Shown here in pieces: positions 1 through 5,343 of a stretch of DNA of 8,724 bases. The notes beneath the pieces are model-generated. The model worked only from the letters and a program-made list of their open reading frames with translations, was not told the origin of the DNA and did no database searches. Both the position numbers and the translations under genes were made by a program. Numbering within the stretch: position 1 is the first letter of the stretch; the number at the start of each line of letters is the position of its first letter. Source of the DNA: F1-60-MAGs149 sp044369995 (GTDB taxonomy: Bacteria; Actinomycetota; Thermoleophilia; Gaiellales; F1-60-MAGs149). The DNA lies in assembly GCA_044369995.1 (NCBI GenBank), contig JBILWG010000078.1, positions 1 through 8,724 of the forward strand, given 5' to 3'.

Positions 1-663
1 GTCCGTGATCGCGTAGATCGCCGGTACCGAATCGACGGCGAACATCAGATCGAAGAAGGCGAGGGCCAGCAGCGCCACGAACAGCGGCGTGAAGAGGCGC
101 TTGCCGTTCTCCTTCACCGTCATCGATGACCCGCGGAAGCCCTCCGTCATCGGGATCACGCGGCGCAGCAGCGTGATGATGCGGCTGTCCTCGGGGTGCT
201 CGGTCGTGTCCGTGTGCCGGGCCATGCGGATGCCGGTGATGATCAGGAAGGCGCCGAAGATGAATGGCATCCACCAGAACGCCTCGAGCAGCGCGCCGCC
301 GATGCCGATCAGGATGCCGCGCAGGACGATCGCCATGATCACGCCCCAGAACAGGGCGCGATAGCGCAGCTCGCTCGGCACGGCCAGCGCGGCGAAGAGG
401 ATCGCGAAGACCGCGACGTTGTCGATCGACAGGCTGTACTCGACGAGATAGCCGGTGAAGAACTCCGTGCCGATCGTCGGACCCAGCAGCACCCAGATCG
501 CCACGCCGAAGGCGATGCCGAGGCTCGCCCAGATCCCCGTCCAGATGAACGCCTCGCGCGTCGGGATCTCCTTGTCGCTCTTGTGGAACACGAACAGGTC
601 GAGCACGAGCGCCGTGATCACGACGACGGGCAGGGCGATCCAGAGAATGGTGGCGCTGTCCAT
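1..663 (-). CDS. TerC/Alx-family integral membrane protein, 3' part outside window
   Basis: I translated this frame from the ATG at 663-661; it stays open to the left edge, giving 221 residues and no stop, so the C-terminus is missing. It is a multi-pass membrane protein of the TerC family. Members are linked to Mn2+ export, tellurite/alkaline stress and metal loading of secreted enzymes; the exact substrate here is unknown. Family acidic residues are visible: D22 in LDLFVFH, E75 and D81-N82 in a YLVEYSLSIDN segment, and D211 in FAVDSVPAI. A conserved WWMPF stretch sits near residue 130. It starts 5 bases after the TGA of the neighbouring TerC paralog, with only a weak purine-rich stretch upstream, so translational coupling is likely. 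By hand alignment it is about 65% identical to that neighbour (143 of 221 positions, no gaps), so the pair looks like a tandem duplication. The family call is firm; the function is inferred. Confidence 0.9.
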   Translation of the reverse strand, partial: MDSATILWIALPVVVITALVLDLFVFHKSDKEIPTREAFIWTGIWASLGIAFGVAIWVLLGPTIGTEFFTGYLVEYSLSIDNVAVFAILFAALAVPSELRYRALFWGVIMAIVLRGILIGIGGALLEAFWWMPFIFGAFLIITGIRMARHTDTTEHPEDSRIITLLRRVIPMTEGFRGSSMTVKENGKRLFTPLFVALLALAFFDLMFAVDSVPAIYAITD

Positions 664-668
664 GAGCG

Positions 669-1628
669 TCAGTCTTCGACTCGCCCAGAGGTGTCGTGCG
701 CAACCTTCATACCGGCATCATGGCGGTCTTTGCGGACTGAGGCGAGGATACCGATGAGCAGGATCAGCGCCACGACACTCAGGCTGATGACCGCGGGGAC
801 CTTGTACCAGTGCGCCAGGATCATCTTGAAGCCGACCCAGCCGAGCACGATCGCCAGGGTTGGCTGCAGGTAGTGGAAGCGCTCGAGCGACGTCGCGATC
901 GCGAAATACAGGGCCCGCAGGCCAAGCAGGGCGAACGCGTTGGCGGCGAGCACGATGTACGGATCGTCGGTGATCCCGTAGATCGCCGGGACCGAATCGA
1001 TTGCGAAGATCAGATCGAACGCGGCGAGCGCGAGCAGCGTCACCAACAGCGGAGTCGCGATGCGTCGCCCCTGCTCGACGATGGTGAGACGCTCGCCGTG
1101 GTAGTCACTCGAGACCGGCACGACGCGGCGGATCAGCTGGAAGATGCGGCTGTGTTCCGGGTCCTCCGTCGCGTCGGTGTGTCGGGCCATGCGCACGGCG
1201 GTGATGATCAGGAAGACGCCGAACAGGAAGGGCATCCACCAGAAGGCGTCGAGCAGGGCGGCGCCGACGGCGATCAGAATGCCGCGCAGCACGATGGCGA
1301 GGATCACGGCGATCGTCAGCGCGCGGTAGCGCAGTGCGGGGGGCACGGCAAGGGCGGTGAAGAGAATCGCGAAGACCGCGACGTTGTCGACGGAGAGGCT
1401 CTTCTCGATCAGGTACCCGGTGAAGTACTGCGTCCCGGAGGCGGATCCCATTGCGATCCAGATGAACACGCCGAAGACCACCGCCAGAGCGAGCCAGACG
1501 CCGGACCAGAGAAACGCCTCGCGCGGCGGGATCTCCTTGGCGTTCCGATGGAACACGAAGAGATCCAGAATGAGCGCCACGGCGACAGTGGCAGCGAGCA
1601 CGATCCAGAGCGAGGTCGAATCCATCAT
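669..1628 (-). CDS. TerC/Alx-family integral membrane protein (complete paralog)
   Basis: This is a complete 319-residue TerC-family membrane protein with about nine hydrophobic segments. The conserved acidic positions are D22 (LDLFVFH), E75 and D81-N82 (YLIEKSLSVDN) and D211 (FAIDSVPAI), at the same positions as in the downstream paralog. After D211 come further membrane helices and a charged tail ending SGRVED. TerC proteins move Mn2+ or related ions across the membrane and in Bacillus help metallate exported enzymes; the role here is inferred from family. Start choice: ATGATG occurs at 1628 and 1625, with a GAGGGAG Shine-Dalgarno 5 and 8 bases upstream. An ATG at 1649 would put that site inside the gene and adds residues the paralog lacks, so I rejected it. 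I chose 1628 because it aligns without gaps to the paralog; 1625 is equally possible. A 56-base gap with a hairpin separates it from the gene upstream. Confidence 0.93.
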   Translation of the reverse strand: MMDSTSLWIVLAATVAVALILDLFVFHRNAKEIPPREAFLWSGVWLALAVVFGVFIWIAMGSASGTQYFTGYLIEKSLSVDNVAVFAILFTALAVPPALRYRALTIAVILAIVLRGILIAVGAALLDAFWWMPFLFGVFLIITAVRMARHTDATEDPEHSRIFQLIRRVVPVSSDYHGERLTIVEQGRRIATPLLVTLLALAAFDLIFAIDSVPAIYGITDDPYIVLAANAFALLGLRALYFAIATSLERFHYLQPTLAIVLGWVGFKMILAHWYKVPAVISLSVVALILLIGILASVRKDRHDAGMKVAHDTSGRVED

Positions 1629-1633
1629 TAGGG

Positions 1634-1640
1634 CTCCCTC
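1634..1640 (-). promoter_or_regulatory. Shine-Dalgarno site deciding the TerC start
   Basis: On the minus strand this reads GAGGGAG, 5 bases before the ATG at 1628 and 8 before the ATG at 1625. It is the clearest ribosome binding site in the window and rules out the longer reading frame from 1649. Confidence 0.7.
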
Positions 1641-1656
1641 ATACTGCACGAACTAT

Positions 1657-1675
1657 TGCGACCCGTGGGGTCGCA
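1657..1675 (-). other. Hairpin in the leader of the TerC pair
   Basis: There is a perfect 8-bp inverted repeat, TGCGACCC/GGGTCGCA, around a 3-base loop, in the 56 bases between the stop of the 91-residue gene and the TerC start. No T-run follows on the minus strand (the next bases read ATAGTTCG), so it is not a classic intrinsic terminator. It could be a weak terminator, an attenuator or an mRNA-stabilising 3' structure that separates expression of the TerC pair from the upstream genes. Confidence 0.5.
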
Positions 1676-1684
1676 GATGATCCG

Positions 1685-1960
1685 CTACTTGAGGCCCTGG
1701 CGTGCCTCGCGCACCAGCGCGACGCATTCGGGATAGATCACGGTGATGGCGGCGCGCAGCTGCGCGGCCTGCTCCTCCGGCGAGCCCGTCGGTGTGATCT
1801 GGGCGATGGCCGCCGTCGTCATCTGCACGGCCAGATGGATCGCGTTGTCTGCGAACGCGACGCTCTGGCTCTCCTGCGCCTGCTCGGCGAACTGGCGCAT
1901 TGCGTTGTTGAGATCGTCGGGATCGAACATCCCGCCGAAGCCGAAGGGGTTCTCGCTCAT
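1685..1960 (-). CDS. Small protein of unknown function, 91 residues
   Basis: I do not recognise this protein with confidence. It begins MSENPFGFGGMFDPDDL, a Gly/Phe-rich opening followed by a predicted amphipathic helix (about residues 16-35), a helical middle rich in Ala/Gln (36-56), a TPTGSPEEQ turn and a last helix with a single Cys79. There is no signal peptide or membrane segment, so it is probably cytosolic. The opening resembles the N-terminal region of some actinobacterial proteins such as YbaB-like or zinc-dependent hydrolases, but the rest is too short for the latter. Reality is supported by an AGGA site 7 bases before the ATG, a 9-base gap after the cyclophilin stop, and codon use like its neighbours. 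It lies in the same leftward transcription unit, between the lipoprotein cyclophilin and the TerC pair. Confidence 0.75.
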   Translation of the reverse strand: MSENPFGFGGMFDPDDLNNAMRQFAEQAQESQSVAFADNAIHLAVQMTTAAIAQITPTGSPEEQAAQLRAAITVIYPECVALVREARQGLK

Positions 1961-1969
1961 AGCTGGATC

Positions 1970-2695
1970 CTACTGCGTCTCGCGCAGGCGCGCCGTCCAG
2001 ATGTACGCCGGCTCGACCGGCGGCCCGTCTGCAACACCGAGCCGATCGAGCTTGCGCAGCGTCTCCGCCGACGCGGCGTCGGTGACGTGGCCCACGACCG
2101 CGTAGAGCGGCTCGAGCATCGCGCCGCCGGACTCGGTCGACACGATGAAGAACTGGGAGCCCGCCGCACCGGCCGGCTCATTGCCTGCCTTGGCCATGGC
2201 CACGTCGCCGTTGCGGTACTGGTAATCGCTCGGCGGTGCCGCATCGACGGTGTAGCCCGGGCCGCCCGAGCCGTTGCCGGCGGGGTCGCCACCCTGCACG
2301 ACGAAGCCCGGCACGACGCGATGGAAGCTGAGGCCGTCGTAGTACCCGGCGCGCGCCAGCGCCGCGAACGACGCCGTCGCGGCACCGCCGACCGCAGGGT
2401 CGAGCGTGATCGTGAGCGGGCCGCAGGAGGTCACCATCTCGACCGTCCAGGTCGAGGTGGGGGGTACGAGCGGATCCGGCGGCGCCTCCTCGTAGGTGGG
2501 CTTCGGATCGTCTGCGTACGGCGGCTTCTGATGGTTGCAGCCGTCGACACCGGGCTCGAGTGCCGGTGCCGCAGCGGTCGACTCCGGCGGCGGCTCCACG
2601 GTCGCCGTGGTCTCGCCATCACGGCCCGGCACGTTGCATCCGGCCAGCAGCACGGCGGTGAGCAGCAGCAGGAGGAGCGGCGTGACGCGACGCAT
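1970..2695 (-). CDS. Cyclophilin-type peptidyl-prolyl cis-trans isomerase, predicted lipoprotein
   Basis: The protein (241 residues) begins with a lipoprotein signal: Arg2-Arg3, a Leu-rich core and the lipobox LLAGC with Cys20, so it should be anchored outside the cytoplasmic membrane. A Pro/Ala/Glu-rich linker (about 21-80) leads to a cyclophilin domain (about 83-238). The domain shows FHRVVPGF at 124-131, QGGDP at 134-138, a GGPGY turn near 144, VAMA at 165-168 and GSQFFIV at 179-185. R126, F131 and Q134 match the cyclophilin A residues R55, F60 and Q63, so catalysis of proline isomerisation in exported proteins is likely. The cyclophilin A Trp121 position appears to be Met193, a common variation that would lower cyclosporin binding. 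Its ATG overlaps the peptidase stop in the sequence TGATG; there is no good Shine-Dalgarno, so translation is probably coupled to the upstream gene. Confidence 0.94.
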   Translation of the reverse strand: MRRVTPLLLLLLTAVLLAGCNVPGRDGETTATVEPPPESTAAAPALEPGVDGCNHQKPPYADDPKPTYEEAPPDPLVPPTSTWTVEMVTSCGPLTITLDPAVGGAATASFAALARAGYYDGLSFHRVVPGFVVQGGDPAGNGSGGPGYTVDAAPPSDYQYRNGDVAMAKAGNEPAGAAGSQFFIVSTESGGAMLEPLYAVVGHVTDAASAETLRKLDRLGVADGPPVEPAYIWTARLRETQ

Positions 2696-3747
2696 CAGGC
2701 CAGGGACTCGGGGGTCGCGGCCAGGCAGTACGCGGCCATCAGCGCGGCCGTCGCCTCGAGGTCGTCGAGGTCGCAGACCTCGGCGGGGGAGTGCATGTGC
2801 CGAAGGGGAATGCCCAGCAGCGCGGCGCGCAGGCTGCGCACCGCGGCCAGCGTGTTGTCGACGTCGGTGTGCGTCGAGCCACCCGGCATCGCCTCCATCC
2901 CGTACGCGATGCCGTGCGCTTCGGCCAGATCGATCAGCGCCGCCGCCACCGTCTCGTCGAGCCCCAGCCCGCGCGTGATGACGGTGCCGGCGCCGAGCTT
3001 CTGCGGGCCGGTCTGGCCCTTGTCGATCGAGGGCACATCGGCGGCGTGCGTCACGTCGATCACGATCGAGACAGCCGGCTGCACGGCCTCGGTGACGAGA
3101 CGGGCACCCTCGCCGAGCGTCTCCTCGAGCACACAGCCCGACGCGACGACGCGCACCTGCGGATTGCCGGCCGCCACCCGCCGCAGCGCCTCGAGCGCCG
3201 CCCAGGCACCCACGCGGTCATCGAGCGCACGCGACGTCACGCGCGAGCCGAGCAGCTGCACAGGGCCGCTGCCGACGATCGCGTCGTCGCCGACGCGCAC
3301 GACGGAGCGCGCCTCGTCGCCGTCCTTCGCGCCGATGTCGAGCCACAGCTCCTTCATCTCGGTGCCCGAGGTGCGCTCGCTGCCCTTCTGCAGGTGGATC
3401 GGCACGCTGCCGATGACGCCGGGGACGTCGCCGCTCTGGGTGCGGATCGAGCAGGGCTGGCCGACCAGCACGCGCGGATCCCAGCCGCCGAGGCCGCGGA
3501 CGCGCAGCACGCCATCCTCCTCGATGTGCGTGACGATTAGGCCGATCTGGTCGATGTGTCCGAGCAGCAGCACGGCCGGGGCATCCTCCGGACCGACGCT
3601 GGCGATGGCGTTGCCGATGCGGTCGCGCGTGACGGTGGCGAACTCGCCCGCCATCGCAGCCCACAGATCCGCGGCCTCCCGTTCGCGGCCCGACGGGCCA
3701 TGGGCGGAGAGCAGCTGGAAGAGGCGGTCGCGTGCGGCGGTGTCCAT
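2695..3747 (-). CDS. M42-family metallopeptidase (glutamyl aminopeptidase/endoglucanase-like)
   Basis: The protein (350 residues) starts MDTAARDRLFQLLSAHGPSG, the usual opening of M42 aminopeptidases. These are cytosolic di-metal enzymes that trim peptides and often form tetrahedral 12-mers. Candidate metal ligands are H64 in GHIDQIG, the Asp pair 176/177 in ALDDRVG, E208-E209 in LEETLGEGA, D231 in VIDVTHAADVP and H319 in LRHMHSPAE. The segments LEETLGE and GGSTHTDVDN depart from the common QEEVG and GGTDA forms, so this is a divergent M42 subgroup; substrate preference is unknown. An ATG at 3789 would add 14 residues unrelated to the family and run into the divergent fabF, so I chose 3747. 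No Shine-Dalgarno is present, but an extended -10 box lies 7 bases upstream, suggesting a leaderless mRNA. The stop overlaps the cyclophilin start by one base. Confidence 0.92.
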   Translation of the reverse strand: MDTAARDRLFQLLSAHGPSGREREAADLWAAMAGEFATVTRDRIGNAIASVGPEDAPAVLLLGHIDQIGLIVTHIEEDGVLRVRGLGGWDPRVLVGQPCSIRTQSGDVPGVIGSVPIHLQKGSERTSGTEMKELWLDIGAKDGDEARSVVRVGDDAIVGSGPVQLLGSRVTSRALDDRVGAWAALEALRRVAAGNPQVRVVASGCVLEETLGEGARLVTEAVQPAVSIVIDVTHAADVPSIDKGQTGPQKLGAGTVITRGLGLDETVAAALIDLAEAHGIAYGMEAMPGGSTHTDVDNTLAAVRSLRAALLGIPLRHMHSPAEVCDLDDLEATAALMAAYCLAATPESLA

Positions 3748-3754
3748 GCCGCGC

Positions 3755-3764
3755 ACGCTAGCAT
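3755..3764. promoter_or_regulatory. Overlapping divergent -10 boxes on a GCTAGC palindrome
   Basis: The 23 bases between the two divergent start codons contain GCTAGC at 3757-3762. On the plus strand TAGCAT (3759-3764) lies 6 bases before the fabF ATG. On the minus strand TAGCGT (3760-3755) lies 7 bases before the peptidase ATG and is preceded by TGC, an extended -10. Both fit TANNNT at the spacing that would place +1 on or next to the start codon. Neither gene has a Shine-Dalgarno. I see no convincing -35 (TTGACA) on either side. The motif match is seen directly; promoter activity is inferred. Confidence 0.6.
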
Positions 3765-3770
3765 CACCGT

Positions 3771-5021
3771 ATGGGAGGGGTTGGAGCATCGCGAGTCGTG
3801 ATCACCGGCATCGGGATCCTGTCCCCCGTCGGTCTCGACACCGCCTCCTCGTGGAGCAATCTCTGTGCCGGACGATCCGGCGTCGCCCCGATCCAGGGCT
3901 TCGATCCCGAGCGCATCGAGACGAAGATCGCCTGCGAGCTGAAGGGCTTCGACCCCGAGTCCGTGATGGAGAAGAAGGAGGCGCGCAAGCTCGATCGCTG
4001 CAGCCTCGTCGCCGTCGCCGCCGCGCGTGAGGCATGGGCGCAGAGCGGTGCGGTGATGGACGACCCCGAGCGGGTCGGCGTGATCGTCGGCAGCGCCTTC
4101 GGTGGCGCCGCCACGATCGAGGGCGGCATGCGCACGATGTTCGAGAAGGGCCCGCATCGCATCGGCCCGCACCTGCACGGCGCGATGCTCGTCGACACGC
4201 CCGGCTTCGAGATCGCCCGCGACATGGGCGCGCTCGGCACCAACTTCTCCGTCACCGCCGCCTGCGCAACCGGCGCGAGTGCGATCGGCGTCGCCGCCGA
4301 CCTCGTCGCGAGCGGCAACATGGACCTCTGCCTCGCCGGCGGCGTCGACACGCTGATCACCGAGTACATCATGGGCGGCTTCTGCAACATGAAGGTGCTC
4401 GGCTCGCCGCGCGAGGGCGAGGACGTGACGACCGCATCGCGCCCGTTCGACGCGACGCGCGATGGCTTCGTGCTCGGCGAGGGCGCCACCGTCGTGGTGC
4501 TCGAGCGCGAGGAGGACGCCCGGGCCCGTGGCGCCGAGATCATCGCCGAGGTCGTCTCCTGGGCGGTGACCAACGACGCGTACCACATCGCCGCGCCGCG
4601 CGAGGACTGCGAGGGCATCGACCGCATGTTCGCGACGGCGCTCCGCCGCGGTGACATCTCGCCGGCCGAGGTCGGCTACATCAATCCCCACGGCACCGGC
4701 ACGCAGGCCAACGATCGCCTCGAGACGCAGTCGATCCGCACCGTCTTCGGCGCTGCGGCCGACGCGCTGGCCGTCTCGTCGACGAAGTCGATGACTGGAC
4801 ACCAGATGGGCGCCGCCGGCGCCTTCGAGGTTGCCGTCACCGCCCTCGCCCTGCAGCAGCGCAAGGTGCCGCCGACGATCAACCTGCGCGACGCCGATCC
4901 GCTCTGCGACCTCGACTACGTGGCCGAAGGCGAGCGTGCGCTGCCGAACCTCGACGTCGCCGTGTCGTGCTCGATCGGTCTCGGCGGCCACAACGCCGCC
5001 GTCGTCCTCCGTCGCGCCTAG
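3771..5021 (+). CDS. fabF: 3-oxoacyl-[acyl-carrier-protein] synthase II (KAS II)
   Basis: The protein (416 residues, normal FabF length) condenses malonyl-ACP with acyl-ACP during fatty acid elongation in the cytosol. The thiolase-fold ketosynthase spans the whole protein: RVVITGIGILSPVG at 8-21, the nucleophile C165 in TAACATGA, H307 in NPHGTGT and H344 in STKSMTGHQMGAAG, giving the Cys-His-His triad of elongating KAS enzymes. The closing loop reads CSIGLGGHN (400-408), where FabF usually has NSFGFGGTN or NSFGFGGHN; both Phe are replaced (I402, L404), which may change acyl-chain gating. It stands alone, without acpP, fabD or fabG beside it, so it could serve general fatty acid synthesis or a specialised lipid pathway. 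The ATG at 3771 is the only sensible start in frame; it lacks a Shine-Dalgarno and has a -10 box 6 bases upstream. The stop TAG directly abuts a palindromic repeat. Confidence 0.95.
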   Translation: MGGVGASRVVITGIGILSPVGLDTASSWSNLCAGRSGVAPIQGFDPERIETKIACELKGFDPESVMEKKEARKLDRCSLVAVAAAREAWAQSGAVMDDPERVGVIVGSAFGGAATIEGGMRTMFEKGPHRIGPHLHGAMLVDTPGFEIARDMGALGTNFSVTAACATGASAIGVAADLVASGNMDLCLAGGVDTLITEYIMGGFCNMKVLGSPREGEDVTTASRPFDATRDGFVLGEGATVVVLEREEDARARGAEIIAEVVSWAVTNDAYHIAAPREDCEGIDRMFATALRRGDISPAEVGYINPHGTGTQANDRLETQSIRTVFGAAADALAVSSTKSMTGHQMGAAGAFEVAVTALALQQRKVPPTINLRDADPLCDLDYVAEGERALPNLDVAVSCSIGLGGHNAAVVLRRA

Positions 5022-5105
5022 GGTCAGACGCCTTTGCACGATCCGGCAGGGGCGGCTGGCGGAAGGCAGCGCCAGCGGTGCCGGATGGTGCAAAGGGGTC
5101 TGACC
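5022..5105. repeat. Long hairpin 1 of the repeat cluster
   Basis: Arms of 27 bases at 5022-5048 and 5079-5105 are complementary at 25 positions. The 30-base spacer contains a second perfect 7-bp stem, GCTGGCG (5055-5061) with CGCCAGC (5070-5076), around an 8-base loop. RNA from either strand could fold into one long hairpin of about 84 bases directly after the fabF stop. Confidence 0.7.
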
Positions 5106-5111
5106 CCTTTG
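5091..5111. repeat. Near-perfect palindrome competing with hairpin 1
   Basis: Two perfect 10-bp arms, CAAAGGGGTC (5091-5100) and GACCCCTTTG (5102-5111), flank a single T. The left arm is also part of the 3' arm of hairpin 1, so the two structures are mutually exclusive. The palindrome could act at the DNA level as a cruciform or protein site, or at the RNA level as an alternative stem. Confidence 0.65.
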
Positions 5112-5152
5112 TGCGCTGGGGTGCGATGACGTCTGAGGGTGCATCTCCCGTT

Positions 5153-5177
5153 GACGAAGGGGTCAGACCCTTCCGTC
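5153..5177. repeat. Third palindrome of the repeat cluster
   Basis: Outer arms GACG (5153-5156) and CGTC (5174-5177) and inner arms built on AAGGG/CCCTT surround the shared GTCAGAC core, with one or two bulged bases. It looks like a decayed copy of the palindrome at 5091-5111, in the opposite orientation at its centre (A instead of T). Confidence 0.55.
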
Positions 5178-5277
5178 GCACGGCGCGGCCACGCGCGGTG
5201 TCTCCCACCACGGAATCTCGCGCCCTGCAACAGAAGCGTCTGACCATGGGGGTTGGCGGTCCGATGGGGAACTGCGG

Positions 5278-5343
5278 GCCGCTGGCGATCCTGCGCGGTC
5301 GCCGACTCAGTACGCGCCGCGACCGCGCAGGATCGCCAGCGGC
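5278..5343. terminator. Perfect 25-bp inverted repeat across the sugar-transferase stop; possible bidirectional terminator
   Basis: Bases 5278-5302 are the exact reverse complement of 5319-5343, with a 16-base loop that holds the TGA stop (5309-5307) of the minus-strand gene. The right arm is coding and specifies PLAILRGR. No T-run follows on either strand, so it is not a textbook intrinsic terminator, although U-less strong stems are often proposed as terminators in high-GC actinobacteria. Its place between two convergent genes fits a shared, bidirectional terminator. The structure is certain; the role is inferred. Confidence 0.55.

Larger units (their letters stand above)
5022..5245. repeat. 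Cluster of GTCAGAC/GTCTGAC palindromes, REP- or MITE-like
   Basis: This stretch of 224 bases carries no gene. Its ends are perfect 10-bp inverted repeats, GGTCAGACGC (5022-5031) and GCGTCTGACC (5236-5245). Inside are two more copies of the GGGTCWGACCC core (centred at 5101 and 5165) and a weaker GTCTGAGG at 5131. The copies form at least three hairpins, listed separately. Similar AAGGGGTCAGACCCC palindromes recur in many bacterial genomes and often accompany REP-associated transposases; that link is from memory and no transposase gene is in the window. The element begins on the last base of the fabF stop codon, as if inserted or grown right at the gene end. It may be a non-autonomous mobile repeat, and its hairpins could also end or protect the fabF mRNA. 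Confidence 0.6.

Noticed and set aside
1629..1684. yybP-ykoY Mn2+ riboswitch upstream of the TerC pair
   Set aside because: The 56-base leader is too short and lacks the expected conserved internal loops; only a simple 8-bp hairpin is present.
3748..3789. Longer start for the M42 peptidase at 3789
   Set aside because: It adds 14 residues not typical of the family, overlaps the divergent fabF start and would bury the shared promoter motif.
1835..4030. Very long plus-strand open frame opposite the peptidase and cyclophilin genes
   Set aside because: It is Arg/Ala/Ser-rich with no recognisable domain and lies antisense to clear genes with motifs; a common artefact of high GC content.
3537..5144. 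Long minus-strand open frame opposite fabF
   Set aside because: Antisense to a gene with an intact catalytic triad; the translation is compositionally biased and has no motif.
5022..5245. CRISPR array
   Set aside because: Repeats are palindromic, vary in sequence and orientation, and are not separated by regular unique spacers; there are no cas genes.
5022..5306. Small coding gene in the convergent gap
   Set aside because: Frames through this stretch are explained by the palindromes and by extensions of antisense frames; none has a start with a ribosome site or a sensible protein composition.
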